The notes: generated by a model not told the origin, from the sequence alone. DNA of 64,000 nucleotides from CAWEPK01 sp963835595 (GCA_963835595.1 CAWIGL010000002.1:620001-684000), one strand, 5' to 3'; shown: positions 26,952 to 35,527, counted from the stretch's first letter. Program-made: numbers and translations.

Positions 26952-27136
26952 GGAACGAAAAGCACCTCCATCATCGGACCGAACGTGCAGTTTTTGGGGA
27001 CAAGACGCTCGAAATGTGGTAAAAAATCATTGGCAGACGTTTCAGGGCCTTTCAGCAGTTCAAACGATTTGCTCGGTTAAAGGGTTTAGGCCGTCTCAGA
27101 GGCTTCATCGGTTTCAACGGATCGAACGGTGAGTTG

Positions 27137-27241
27137 ATGGCGCCGGACTACTTCGCCCACAGCCTTCCAGGAAAACGAAAAGATAAATGGCAGCCGCTCG
27201 AAGAACACCTTGATAACGTGGAAGAGAGGGCAAAGAGGTAG
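27137..27241 (+). pseudogene. Truncated 5' relic of a cas3 gene (HD-domain start only)
   Basis: A 34-codon frame begins with ATG at 27137 and stops at TAG 27239-27241, three bases before the intact cas3 start and in the same frame. Its product contains DYFAHSLPGK, WQPLEEHLDNV and ERAKR, which match the opening of type I-C Cas3 HD domains (Y-x-AHS ... W-x-x-L-x-x-H-x-x-x-V ... A). The intact cas3 opens with its own version (EYWAHSENK ... KHGPETADLAKSF). The short frame is therefore read as the remains of an earlier or partly duplicated cas3. The ~185 bases before it (26952-27136) hold no gene and have a loosely periodic TTCAA/TTTCAG-rich sequence. Confidence 0.65.
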
Positions 27242-27244
27242 ATA

Positions 27245-29422
27245 ATGGAATATTGGGCACATTCAGAGAACAAAGAGCAAAAGAAGCATCCTCTGTCCAA
27301 ACATGGCCCGGAGACGGCCGACCTTGCCAAGTCTTTTGCATGTCGGGACGAATTCAAGGCCGTTTTCTACGTGGCAGGTCTGCTTCATGACCTTGGCAAG
27401 TATCAGCCACAGTTCCAACGCTATCTTGAGACCGGCGGCAAGCGCGGCAGTGTCCCCCACGCGTCTTGGGGTGCCGGGTACGCTCGCCGCAATGGTTTGA
27501 TCGACGTGTCCATTCCAATCAATGGGCACCACAAGGGCCTTTCGGATAACGCTGTCTGGAAGAGCAATACCGAGCCGTTCAAACGAGGTGAAGTCGAGGG
27601 TCTCGACGACGTCGTGAGAGCCTTTCTCGGCGATACCGGAATTGATGAGAGCATTTTCAAGGAAGGCAATAGTGCGATGTTTCCCGCGGAGCCACTTCGG
27701 CGCGAAGCCTTTATACGATACCTCTTTAGCGCTTTGACCGATAGCGACTGGCTCTCTACCGAAAAACATTTCGACAAGACCGCTTTTATGGCACGTACCA
27801 GCCCCAAACTGCCGGTCGATGAAATGCTCGGCAGGTTACACGATGAACTCTCCAGAAAACCCCAAGAGGGCGAAATCAACCGAATGAGAAATGAGGCCCG
27901 TCTTCTGGTGCTTCAGAAGGCAAATATGCCCTGCGGGTTTTATTCCTTGGCCCTACCGACCGGTTTAGGAAAAACTCTCACGTCCATAGCATGGGCGCTG
28001 AGACATGCAAAGGCCAACGATATGAAGCGGATAATAGTGGTCCTTCCCTTTGTAAACATTATTGACCAGACCGCTCAGATACTGAAGGACATATTCGGTG
28101 AGGAGTGGGTATTGGAACACCATTCCAGCTATAATGAGGACGGGCGCACCACCGGCGACGACGAAAAGAGTTATTCTCTCATGGAGCAGCGAAAGAAACT
28201 GGCCTGCGAGAATTGGGACTATCCTATCGTGGTGACGACGACCGTTCAGTTCTTTGAGTCGCTCTTCAGCAATAAGCCGTCCCGATGTCGAAAGATTCAC
28301 AATATCGCTGAATCTGTCGTCATATTCGACGAGGTTCAGACCTTACCAAAGGACGTGATACTGCCCACCCTCCAAATGCTCAAGAATGTCCAGTCCATAA
28401 TGAAGACATCGTTTCTCTTTTGCACCGCTACACAGCCCGCTTTCGAGAAAAGACAAGATTTTGACGGTATAGACACCATCCACCCTTTGATCGAAACCCC
28501 CGCTGAACTTTACGAGCAAACCCGGCGTGTTGAATACCGTTTGCTAAATGATTTGGCTCCCGTGGACTCCGACAGTCTGCTTGAAGCGGCCGGGCGGGAG
28601 AATACGGCAACCCTCGTTATATTCAACACAAAAAGAGCAACCCTTGAATTTTACAATTGTGCAAGGAACGGCCCGGCCTGGGAAAAGAAATATCATCTGT
28701 CAACCGCCATGTGTCCTTCGCACCGCAAAGAGGTAATCGGGAATATCCGGGCAGACTTGGTGGCGGGAAAGAAAATACTGGTAGCTTCCACCCAGTTGAT
28801 TGAAGCGGGCGTAGATTTTGATTTCCCGGTGGTGTTCCGCGCCATGGCGCCCCTCGAAGCACTTATCCAGGCGGCTGGCCGGTGCAACCGTGAAAACAAA
28901 CTGGGTAAATCCGGTGGAAAAGTATTTCTGTTCAAGATGCTTGACGGCGGGATGCCGGATAAGACCTATTCTGCTTGTGCTGCTCACGCGGAGGAGTTTC
29001 TTAGGGCGGACATGGGCCATCTGCACAACCACCAAGCATTCAATAAATACTATTCTCAAGTCGTGCACCTGTATGTGGACCCCGACAAATACAAGATCAA
29101 CACGGCCCGAGAGCATTTCAATTTCCAGACAGTGAACGACAGCTATTACATAATCCGCGATCAAACCGAACCGCTTTTCGTCTATCACTTCGATGATGAA
29201 AGCCGCCGGTTATTCCACTCGATCGAGCACAAGGAATTTCTGTCAAGGGCGGATTTCAGGAAACTGCAGGTGTATACGGTCCAGGTCTACAGGCATTTTC
29301 TTGATGAAAATGTGGGAATGTGCAAGCTCATGCCGCAGGGATTCAACGTATGGTATGGAAACTATGATAGAGCTACGGGGATTTCCGTGGAGCCTGTAAA
29401 AGCAGACGAGCTGGTTGTGTGA
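27245..29422 (+). CDS. cas3: Type I-C CRISPR-associated nuclease-helicase Cas3
   Basis: 725-residue effector nuclease recruited by Cascade to degrade target DNA. N-terminal HD nuclease domain: AHS at residues 5-7, His20, LLHDLGK (His48-Asp49), then INGHHKG. SF2 helicase domain: Walker A LPTGLGKT (about 238-245), Walker B/DExH-type VIFDEVQTLP (about 358-367), motif III FCTATQP, and C-terminal STQLIEAGVDFDFP with QAAGRCNRE (motifs V and VI). Length and order fit type I-C. Base composition is lower in GC than flanking chromosomal genes (25 of 60 in 28021-28080). First intact gene of the interference module; cas5 follows after 13 bases. Confidence 0.96.
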   Translation: MEYWAHSENKEQKKHPLSKHGPETADLAKSFACRDEFKAVFYVAGLLHDLGKYQPQFQRYLETGGKRGSVPHASWGAGYARRNGLIDVSIPINGHHKGLSDNAVWKSNTEPFKRGEVEGLDDVVRAFLGDTGIDESIFKEGNSAMFPAEPLRREAFIRYLFSALTDSDWLSTEKHFDKTAFMARTSPKLPVDEMLGRLHDELSRKPQEGEINRMRNEARLLVLQKANMPCGFYSLALPTGLGKTLTSIAWALRHAKANDMKRIIVVLPFVNIIDQTAQILKDIFGEEWVLEHHSSYNEDGRTTGDDEKSYSLMEQRKKLACENWDYPIVVTTTVQFFESLFSNKPSRCRKIHNIAESVVIFDEVQTLPKDVILPTLQMLKNVQSIMKTSFLFCTATQPAFEKRQDFDGIDTIHPLIETPAELYEQTRRVEYRLLNDLAPVDSDSLLEAAGRENTATLVIFNTKRATLEFYNCARNGPAWEKKYHLSTAMCPSHRKEVIGNIRADLVAGKKILVASTQLIEAGVDFDFPVVFRAMAPLEALIQAAGRCNRENKLGKSGGKVFLFKMLDGGMPDKTYSACAAHAEEFLRADMGHLHNHQAFNKYYSQVVHLYVDPDKYKINTAREHFNFQTVNDSYYIIRDQTEPLFVYHFDDESRRLFHSIEHKEFLSRADFRKLQVYTVQVYRHFLDENVGMCKLMPQGFNVWYGNYDRATGISVEPVKADELVV

Positions 29423-29435
29423 AGAGGAGGGGTGA

Positions 29436-30176
29436 ATGCTGGATGACAGGGTCGTGAAAGTGAAAGTAGCTGGTGATTACGCGTGTTTCACGAGACCGGA
29501 CCTGAAGGTTGAGCGGATGACATACCCATGCATGACGCCGTCAGCGGCGAGGGGCGTTCTCGATTCGATTTTATGGAAACCGGAGTTTCAATGGTACGTG
29601 CGGCGGATACTTATTCTGAAACCTGTCAGGTTCGTCACAATAAAACGCAACGAAATCAAGTCGAAGCAGGGCGACACCCCCATCCTGATCGAAGAGCGAC
29701 GGGTGCAGCGAAATAGCGTGGTCTTGCGCGATGTGGTGTACATCATCGAGGCATCGGTGTATCAACCGAAACCGGACGACAAGAACAAGCCCGAAAAGTA
29801 CATAGGCAGGAAAGACATCGACGCGGACCATGACGGCATATTTACTCGGCGGCTCAAGAAGGGCCAGTGCTGGCGCAGGCCATACCTTGGTACGCGCGAG
29901 TTTGCCGCCGAGTTCATGGAACCTGACGGGGACGAGGTGCCGATAGACGAGACCATGCCTATTGGGAGCATGCTATTTGACATATTTTATGACCCCCATG
30001 GCAAGCCTGAACCGGTTTTTTTTCATGACGTGGCAGTACGCCAAGGCACCCTGAACTGTGAAGTCCCCGAAAACGCCCGAATGATGGAATCGAGTCATGT
30101 TAGGCCGCCCATCGGTAGCGAATTCTCGGCTGCTATTTACGAATTTAACCGGCGAGAAGAGGAGATGGCCCTATGA
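29436..30176 (+). CDS. cas5: Cas5c (Cas5d), crRNA-processing endonuclease of type I-C
   Basis: 246-residue RAMP protein. In type I-C, which lacks Cas6, this subunit cleaves the repeat RNA and stays on the 5' handle. The N-terminal RRM-like half carries the family's early motifs (YACFTRPDLKVERMTYPCMTPSAARGVLDSILWKPEF in outline; Tyr, Lys and His/Arg candidates for catalysis), then FVTIKRNEIKSK and a variable Lys-rich loop. Further on, RRLKKGQCWRRPYLGTREFAAEF is typical of Cas5d. Its stop overlaps the cas8c start (ATGA) by four bases. Confidence 0.95.
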   Translation: MLDDRVVKVKVAGDYACFTRPDLKVERMTYPCMTPSAARGVLDSILWKPEFQWYVRRILILKPVRFVTIKRNEIKSKQGDTPILIEERRVQRNSVVLRDVVYIIEASVYQPKPDDKNKPEKYIGRKDIDADHDGIFTRRLKKGQCWRRPYLGTREFAAEFMEPDGDEVPIDETMPIGSMLFDIFYDPHGKPEPVFFHDVAVRQGTLNCEVPENARMMESSHVRPPIGSEFSAAIYEFNRREEEMAL

Positions 30177-31939
30177 TCGAGCAACTCAGCGATTTTGGAA
30201 AGAAACGCCGGAGCGAGAAGACTAGGAATCAATGGATCCATGACGCGCTCAAAGAGGAACCTATTTCCATTGAAATAGTAATCTCTGAAGATGGACGTTT
30301 TCAAATGTTTGAACTGATAGAGAAGCGGCTAACCGTCGCGGAGGCTATCACCGCAAAAAAAGGCAAGGCACGATTACTGCTCGACAAGGCTGAAGAGGTG
30401 CTCTGTTATGGCGGAGAATCGTCAAAGAAGAAGCACGTGCTCTTCCTGGAGAAACTTCGCGACTACGCTGATTTGCCCGAATTGACGCCGGTCATTGCCT
30501 TCTATGGACAGAACAGGGCCGATGGGGCCGACAAGGCGTTGAAATACTTTGAAACAGCCATTTCAGAGAAGAACCGCCAAGGAAATATTGGTTTCAGAAT
30601 CCAGGCCGAGGGATATCGAATTCATGAAAAGCCGGGAGTATTGAAGAAGGTTATCGCGAAGTACGAGGCGGCCCAGGAGAAAGCGGTCGCGGATAATCAG
30701 AAGGCGTGCGCCATTTGCGGGCAGAGCCGGTATCCCGTGGTAGACGTTCCTCACGGCATGATCAAGCGAGTGCCGAATGGCCAGACAAGTGGCTGCGCCC
30801 TAGTCTCCTATAACGAAAAGGCCTTCGAGTCATACGGACTGCAAGGAAATGAAAACTCGTCGATTTGCACCAACTGCGCCAAGACCTACGTAGAGGGCCT
30901 CAATTGGCTTCTTTCGGCGGGCAACGAAACAGTCACAAAGACCAAGAAAGGAAAGGAAAAACCCCAGTTCCGGTACACGCACCGAAGGAATTTTGGAACC
31001 GATACCGCCATGGTCTTCTGGACCCGCGACAACAAGGAATTGCAGGAGATCGATCAAATTGAGGCCCCGGATCCCGGTCAGGTGGCGAGGCTGATAGAAT
31101 CGGTTGCGTCCGCCACAACAGCCGACAGCCAATACATTGAGCCGGATTACTTCTATTCGTTCACGCTATCCGGGTCTGCGGCCCGCATAACCGTGAGGGA
31201 TTGGATCGAGACCAGCCTTCATGAGTTCAAGACTTCGATAGTGCATTGGTTCAAGGACATTGCGATAATGGCGTACGATTCCGATTCGAAACAACCCAAG
31301 ACCCGCTATGCCCGGCTCTATGACCTGGCGCGAACGTGTCAGCGCAGGAACAGTGACGGGAGCTACGATAAAGACGATGTTGCGCTGGCCCGGACAGCCA
31401 CGCATCTCTGGAACGCAGCTTTGAAGAACTCCGCCTTGCCATTATGGATGCTGACAAGAACCCTTCAACGGGCACGGTTGGACGCAAACGGCGTCACCCC
31501 GGAAAGGGCGGCTCTTATAAAAGTCATTTTAAACCGAAATATCAAAGGAGGTAGTTTCATGATCACGGAGGGTATAGAGGACGGCCGTAAACCTGTTGCC
31601 TATGTATGCGGGCAAATCTTTGCAAAGATCGAAACCATTCAGTACTACGCGCTGGGAGACAGAAATGCAGGGATAAGAGAAAGATATTTCACCTATGCCC
31701 TAACGTCCCCTGCGGCTGCGTTCGGCCGGTTGTTCAACCTAAACTCGAAGCATTTCACGAAGTTGAAAACCGAGAAGCCGGGCCTTGCGGTTACCTTGGA
31801 CAAGGAGCTTCAGGAACTGTGCAAGGACATTGATATCAGCCGCTTTCCGGCAAACTTCACGCTGGAGGAGCAGGGGCAGTTTGCGATTGGATACTATCAC
31901 CAGAGGCAGAGGCAGTTTAACGCAGGGAACGAAAACTGA
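30173..31939 (+). CDS. cas8c: Cas8c (Csd1), large subunit of type I-C Cascade
   Basis: 588-residue large subunit that recognises the PAM and positions target DNA. A zinc-ribbon-like pair is visible: CAICGQ at about residues 178-183 and CTNCAKTY at about 230-237. The rest matches the Csd1 layout, with WTRDNKELQEIDQIEAPDP and a helical C-terminal region. The C-terminal 126 residues can also be made separately as Cas11c from an internal start (see 31559). GC is low (22 of 60 bases in 30541-30600) compared with the adaptation genes further along. Confidence 0.94.
   Translation: MIEQLSDFGKKRRSEKTRNQWIHDALKEEPISIEIVISEDGRFQMFELIEKRLTVAEAITAKKGKARLLLDKAEEVLCYGGESSKKKHVLFLEKLRDYADLPELTPVIAFYGQNRADGADKALKYFETAISEKNRQGNIGFRIQAEGYRIHEKPGVLKKVIAKYEAAQEKAVADNQKACAICGQSRYPVVDVPHGMIKRVPNGQTSGCALVSYNEKAFESYGLQGNENSSICTNCAKTYVEGLNWLLSAGNETVTKTKKGKEKPQFRYTHRRNFGTDTAMVFWTRDNKELQEIDQIEAPDPGQVARLIESVASATTADSQYIEPDYFYSFTLSGSAARITVRDWIETSLHEFKTSIVHWFKDIAIMAYDSDSKQPKTRYARLYDLARTCQRRNSDGSYDKDDVALARTATHLWNAALKNSALPLWMLTRTLQRARLDANGVTPERAALIKVILNRNIKGGSFMITEGIEDGRKPVAYVCGQIFAKIETIQYYALGDRNAGIRERYFTYALTSPAAAFGRLFNLNSKHFTKLKTEKPGLAVTLDKELQELCKDIDISRFPANFTLEEQGQFAIGYYHQRQRQFNAGNEN
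31559..31939 (+). CDS. cas11c: Internal in-frame start encoding Cas11c (small subunit) within cas8c
   Basis: Inside cas8c the sequence AAAGGAGGT (31544-31552) lies 7 bases ahead of an in-frame ATG at 31559, a textbook ribosome-binding site in the middle of a gene. The product would be 126 residues, starting MITEGIEDGRKPVAYVCG and ending with the Cas8c C-terminus (all-helical, FAKIETIQYYALGDRNAG). It is established that type I-C systems make the small subunit Cas11 from such an internal site in cas8c. The size and position here agree. The site lies roughly four fifths of the way through cas8c. Confidence 0.85.
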   Translation: MITEGIEDGRKPVAYVCGQIFAKIETIQYYALGDRNAGIRERYFTYALTSPAAAFGRLFNLNSKHFTKLKTEKPGLAVTLDKELQELCKDIDISRFPANFTLEEQGQFAIGYYHQRQRQFNAGNEN

Positions 31940-31956
31940 CTGAAAGGAGAAACGAC

Positions 31957-32808
31957 ATGAGCGAGCTGATAAAGAACAGGTATGACTTTGTGTTTCTGTT
32001 TGATGTAAAGGACGGAAATCCGAACGGCGATCCCGATCAAGTGAACCTGCCCCGCGCCGATGCGGAAGACCAGCATGGATTGGTGACGGACGTCTGCATA
32101 AAGAGAAAGGTTAGGAATTTTGTTATGTTGAAAAAGGAGCTGAAGGCACCTTTTGATATCTTTATAAGGCAGGAACATGTCCTGAACAATATTATTGACG
32201 GGACATCCGGTGAGACAATAAAGCAGCGCCAGCAGGAACTTTGCGACGTATACTACGACGTAAGGACTTTCGGGGCTGTACTGGCAACCGGGGAGAAGGG
32301 TGCGGGAACCATTAGGGGACCGGTGCAACTCACCTTTGGACGCTCACAGGACCGGATATATCAGGCAGAGCATTCGATAACGCGATGCGCTGTCACGACG
32401 GCGGAGGATGCCAAGAAGCAAGAGAGTAGGGAGTATGCGTCAACATTCGGCAGGAAGTCGACCGTCCCGTACGCCCTATACAGGATGCATGGTTTTGTCT
32501 CAGCCGCCGACGCAAGAAAAACCAACTTTTCTGAAGATGATTTGAAGCTTCTCTGGGAATCGCTTATCAATGCTTTCGAAAATGATCGCGCTGCTGCGCG
32601 GGGGGAAATGAGCCCCGTGAAACTCGTCATATTCAAACATGAGAGCCATCTTGGAAATGATCTATCAGGCCGGTTGTTCAAGCGAGTATCTATAACACGC
32701 AATTCAGACCTGCCGCGCACGGTCGAAGATTATGCAATTGTGGTAGATAGAGTCAATCTACCGGTAGGCATCACAATTAAGGAATGGCCGGAAGAAAATG
32801 TATTCTGA
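31957..32808 (+). CDS. cas7: Cas7c (Csd2), crRNA-binding backbone subunit
   Basis: 283-residue RAMP protein that polymerises along the spacer RNA. Starts with NRYDFVFLFDVKDGNPNGDPD, the conserved Csd2/Csh2 opening, then VTDVCIKRKVRNFV and RTFGAVLATGEKGAGTIRGPVQLTFGRS in outline, and ends with LPVGITIKEWPEE. AAAGGAGAAACGAC precedes the ATG. GC is low (21 of 60 in 32101-32160). Its last 11 bases overlap the following four-helix-bundle gene, and the composition rises abruptly right there. Confidence 0.96.
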   Translation: MSELIKNRYDFVFLFDVKDGNPNGDPDQVNLPRADAEDQHGLVTDVCIKRKVRNFVMLKKELKAPFDIFIRQEHVLNNIIDGTSGETIKQRQQELCDVYYDVRTFGAVLATGEKGAGTIRGPVQLTFGRSQDRIYQAEHSITRCAVTTAEDAKKQESREYASTFGRKSTVPYALYRMHGFVSAADARKTNFSEDDLKLLWESLINAFENDRAAARGEMSPVKLVIFKHESHLGNDLSGRLFKRVSITRNSDLPRTVEDYAIVVDRVNLPVGITIKEWPEENVF

Positions 32809-33364
32809 CCCCCTCATCCCTCCTCACGGCGGCTACCGCGCGTTAAAGTCTTACCAGATGGCGGAGATCATCTATGACGCCACGCTGGTGTTTTGCGAGC
32901 GCTTCCTTGACCGCCGCTCCCGGACCGTTGACCAAATGGTCCAGGCCGCGCGGAGCGGCAAACAGAACATCGCGGAGGGGAGCATGGCCTCCGGCACGTC
33001 GAAGAAAACCGAGCTGAAGCTCATGGGGGTCGCGCGGGCGAGCTTTGAGGAGTTGCTCCTTGATTTTGAGGACTTTTTGCGTCAGAAGGGCCTGCCTCTT
33101 TGGCCCAAAGAGCACGCCAGGGCAAAGGAAATCAGAGCCTTGGCCTATAAGTCCGATAGGTCCTATTTGACTTATAAGACCTATTTCAAAGATTCCGATC
33201 CTGAGACCGCTGCTAACGCCGCGATTTGCCTGATCCACCAGGCGAACTACCTGCTTGACCGGCAGTTGCAGAGCCTTCAGACGCAATTCCTGGAGGAGGG
33301 CGGCTTCACCGAGCGCCTTCACCGGATGCGTACACAGGCGCGGGGACCCTGGAAAAAACCATGA
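32798..33364 (+). CDS. Four-helix-bundle protein (23S rRNA intervening-sequence/suffix-domain type) embedded in the cas operon
   Basis: 188-residue, all-helical protein resembling four-helix-bundle suffix-domain proteins: GGYRALKSYQMAEIIYDATL, RSRTVDQMVQAARSGKQNIA and EGSMASGTSKKTELKLMGVA are characteristic segments, close to the S23/IVP and DGR-associated Avd folds that bind nucleic acid. It is not a known type I-C subunit. Its ATG lies 11 bases inside cas7 and its TGA overlaps the cas4 ATG (ATGA), so it is translated with the operon. GC is high (36 of 60 in 33001-33060), like the adaptation genes and unlike cas7. A role with the adaptation module or in RNA/DNA binding is only inferred from place and fold. 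Confidence 0.88.
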   Translation: MYSDPLIPPHGGYRALKSYQMAEIIYDATLVFCERFLDRRSRTVDQMVQAARSGKQNIAEGSMASGTSKKTELKLMGVARASFEELLLDFEDFLRQKGLPLWPKEHARAKEIRALAYKSDRSYLTYKTYFKDSDPETAANAAICLIHQANYLLDRQLQSLQTQFLEEGGFTERLHRMRTQARGPWKKP

Positions 33365-34005
33365 CCTATTCCGATGATGACCTCATCATGATCTCTGCCT
33401 TGCAGCATTACGTCTTCTGCCCCCGGCAGTGCGCCCTGATCCACATCGAGCAGGTCTGGAGCGAGAGCGGCCTGACGGCAGAAGGCCGCATAATGCACGA
33501 GAAGGTCCACGAGGAGGGGAACGAGTCGCGGGGCACGGTGCGGATCGCCCGTGGTGTGCCTTTAAGGAGCCTGCGTCTCGGGCTCGTGGGAGTGGCAGAC
33601 GTGGTCGAGTTTCGCAAGATCGGGAAAGGCGTCCGGCAGCCCTTCCCCGTCGAGTACAAGCGGGGAAAGCCGAAGCCGGACCACTGCGACGCGGTGCAGC
33701 TTTGCGCCCAGGCCATGTGCCTTGAAGAGATGCTTTCCGTAACGGTTCCGAAAGGGGCGCTCTTCTACGGCAGGACGCGCCGACGGGCCGACGTGGTCTT
33801 CGATGAGCCGCTTCGACGCGAGACGGAGCAAACAGCCGAGAAGGCGCGAAGCTTGATCATGACAGGCGTCACCCCGCCGCCGGTTTATGCAAAGCGGTGC
33901 GAAAGTTGTTCGCTTATCGGCAACTGCATGCCGAGGAAGATAGAGAAAAAGCCGTCAGTCAAGCGGTATCTGGCGCGGATGACCGAAGGCGGGGGTGAGC
34001 CGTGA
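33361..34005 (+). CDS. cas4: Cas4 exonuclease (type I-C)
   Basis: 214-residue RecB-like nuclease with an iron-sulfur cluster, which trims prespacers and fixes PAM-dependent orientation together with Cas1-Cas2. Cysteine ligands appear as YVFCPRQCALIHIEQ near the N-terminus and RCESCSLIGNCMPRK near the C-terminus. Nuclease motifs include GVADVVEF and PVEYKRGKPK (Asp, Glu and Lys), with QLCAQAMCLEEML as the later Gln motif. Overlaps the four-helix gene and cas1 by four bases each. GC-rich (40 of 60 bases in 33541-33600). Confidence 0.96.
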   Translation: MTYSDDDLIMISALQHYVFCPRQCALIHIEQVWSESGLTAEGRIMHEKVHEEGNESRGTVRIARGVPLRSLRLGLVGVADVVEFRKIGKGVRQPFPVEYKRGKPKPDHCDAVQLCAQAMCLEEMLSVTVPKGALFYGRTRRRADVVFDEPLRRETEQTAEKARSLIMTGVTPPPVYAKRCESCSLIGNCMPRKIEKKPSVKRYLARMTEGGGEP

Positions 34006-35033
34006 AAAAACTACTGAATACCCTTTATGTCACCACCCAGGGCGCGTACCTTTCGAAAGAGGGCGAAACAGTGGTGGTCAAGGTCGATGGCGAAGTGCGG
34101 CTGCGCATTCCCGTTCATACCATCGGCGGCATCGTCTGCTTCGGTAACGTGGGATGCAGCCCTTTTCTCATGGGGTTTTGTGCGGAGAACCAGGTGGGCT
34201 TGAGCTTCCTGAGCGAACGCGGGCGCTTTCTAGCGCGGGTGCAGGGACCGGTATCAGGGAACGTCTTACTGCGGCGCGAGCAGTACCGCCGGGCGGACGA
34301 TCTCAACGCCTCCGCGGAATTGGCAAAGTCAATCCTCACGGGCAAGATCGCCAACTGCCGCGCCGTGCTCCAGCGCGCCATCCGCGACCACGGCGAAAAG
34401 ATCGATGAGCAGAAGATGCGCCATACCGTCCTGCGCCTCAACCGGCAGATAGAGCTTCTTGGAGGCGGACATTCACTCGACGAAATGCGAGGCATCGAAG
34501 GGGATTCGGCCCACATCTATTTCGACGTCTTCGATAATCTCATCGTGGCTCAGAAGGAGGCATTCCGCTTCGATGAGCGCAACAGAAGGCCGCCGCTGGA
34601 TAACGTCAATTGCTTGCTGTCCTTCATCTACACGCTGGTGATGCATGATGTCGGGTCCGCCCTGGAGACTGTCGGCCTCGACCCGGCAGTGGGCTTTTTG
34701 CACAGGGACAGGCCGGGCAGGCCGGGTCTTGCCCTCGATCTCATGGAGGAGTTCAGGCCCTTCATCGCCGACCGTCTCTCCCTCTCTCTTATCAACCTGC
34801 AGAAGGTGCAGGACAAGGGGTTCAAGAAGATGGATTCCGGCGCGGTGACGATGAGCGACGATACGCGCAAAGCAGTCCTTGTCGCCTATCAGGAGCGCAA
34901 GCAGGAAGAGATCATGCACCCGTTCCTGGGAGAGAAGGTGATGATCGGGCTCCTTTTCCACGTGCAGGCGCTCCTCATGGCCCGATATCTCCGTGGTGAC
35001 CTTGACGGCTATCCGCCCTTTATCTGGAAGTAG
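34002..35033 (+). CDS. cas1: Cas1 integrase (type I-C)
   Basis: 343-residue spacer integrase. Metal-binding residues are visible as Glu166 (RGIEGDSA), His234 (GFLHRDRPG) and Asp246 with Glu249/250 (LALDLMEEFRP). Start is GTG at 34002, overlapping the cas4 stop (GTGA). Length and motifs are complete, so spacer uptake should be possible. Composition is GC-rich (41 of 60 bases in 34681-34740), in contrast to the interference genes. Confidence 0.97.
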   Translation: MKKLLNTLYVTTQGAYLSKEGETVVVKVDGEVRLRIPVHTIGGIVCFGNVGCSPFLMGFCAENQVGLSFLSERGRFLARVQGPVSGNVLLRREQYRRADDLNASAELAKSILTGKIANCRAVLQRAIRDHGEKIDEQKMRHTVLRLNRQIELLGGGHSLDEMRGIEGDSAHIYFDVFDNLIVAQKEAFRFDERNRRPPLDNVNCLLSFIYTLVMHDVGSALETVGLDPAVGFLHRDRPGRPGLALDLMEEFRPFIADRLSLSLINLQKVQDKGFKKMDSGAVTMSDDTRKAVLVAYQERKQEEIMHPFLGEKVMIGLLFHVQALLMARYLRGDLDGYPPFIWK

Positions 35034-35042
35034 GGAGGTCCC

Positions 35043-35333
35043 ATGCTTGTCCTGGTGAGCTATGACGTGGCAACGAAAGACGGCGGCGGATCGCGCCGCC
35101 TCAACCGTGTGGCCAAGGCCTGCGAGGACTATGGCCAAAGGGTGCAATACTCTGTCTTTGAATGCATCGTGGACCCGGCGCAGTGGGCGGTTCTCAAACA
35201 ACGGCTGATAGACGAAATAGACCAGGAAAAGGACAGCCTGCGCTTTTACTACCTTGGGTCGAACTGGCGTCGACGGGTTGAACATGTGGGTGCCAAGGCC
35301 GGCATCGATCAAGAGGGACCGCTGATTGCGTGA
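35043..35333 (+). CDS. cas2: Cas2 (type I-C)
   Basis: 96-residue ferredoxin-fold protein that bridges Cas1 dimers. MLVLVSYDVAT is the standard first strand with its conserved Asp; GSRRLNRVAKACEDYGQRVQYSVFEC follows as the typical helix and strand. AGGGAGGTCCC precedes the ATG. Last cas gene; the array leader follows immediately. Confidence 0.97.
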   Translation: MLVLVSYDVATKDGGGSRRLNRVAKACEDYGQRVQYSVFECIVDPAQWAVLKQRLIDEIDQEKDSLRFYYLGSNWRRRVEHVGAKAGIDQEGPLIA

Positions 35334-35527
35334 CGTGATTATGCGACGCGCGAACCCCAAGCTTACACGGTTTTCCGGGGGTCTTCGCGCCTTCTGTAAC
35401 ATGTTGGAATTGCAGACGTTATGTGAGGCTCTTTGACAACCGAACCGGTTAGTATCCGAGGATTTGCTATCCGTCCGCGAAAACGGCTAGTATTTGCCTT
35501 TTGTCTTTCGCAAGTTACGTAAGAACT
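35334..35527 (+). promoter_or_regulatory. CRISPR leader
   Basis: 194 bases between the cas2 stop and the first repeat without a gene. It includes a TTGACA box at 35433-35438 as the likely -35 element of the array promoter and is A/T-richer towards the first repeat. Its side of the array agrees with repeat orientation (ATTGAAAC at the downstream end of each repeat) and with the degenerate repeat being at the far end. Confidence 0.75.
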
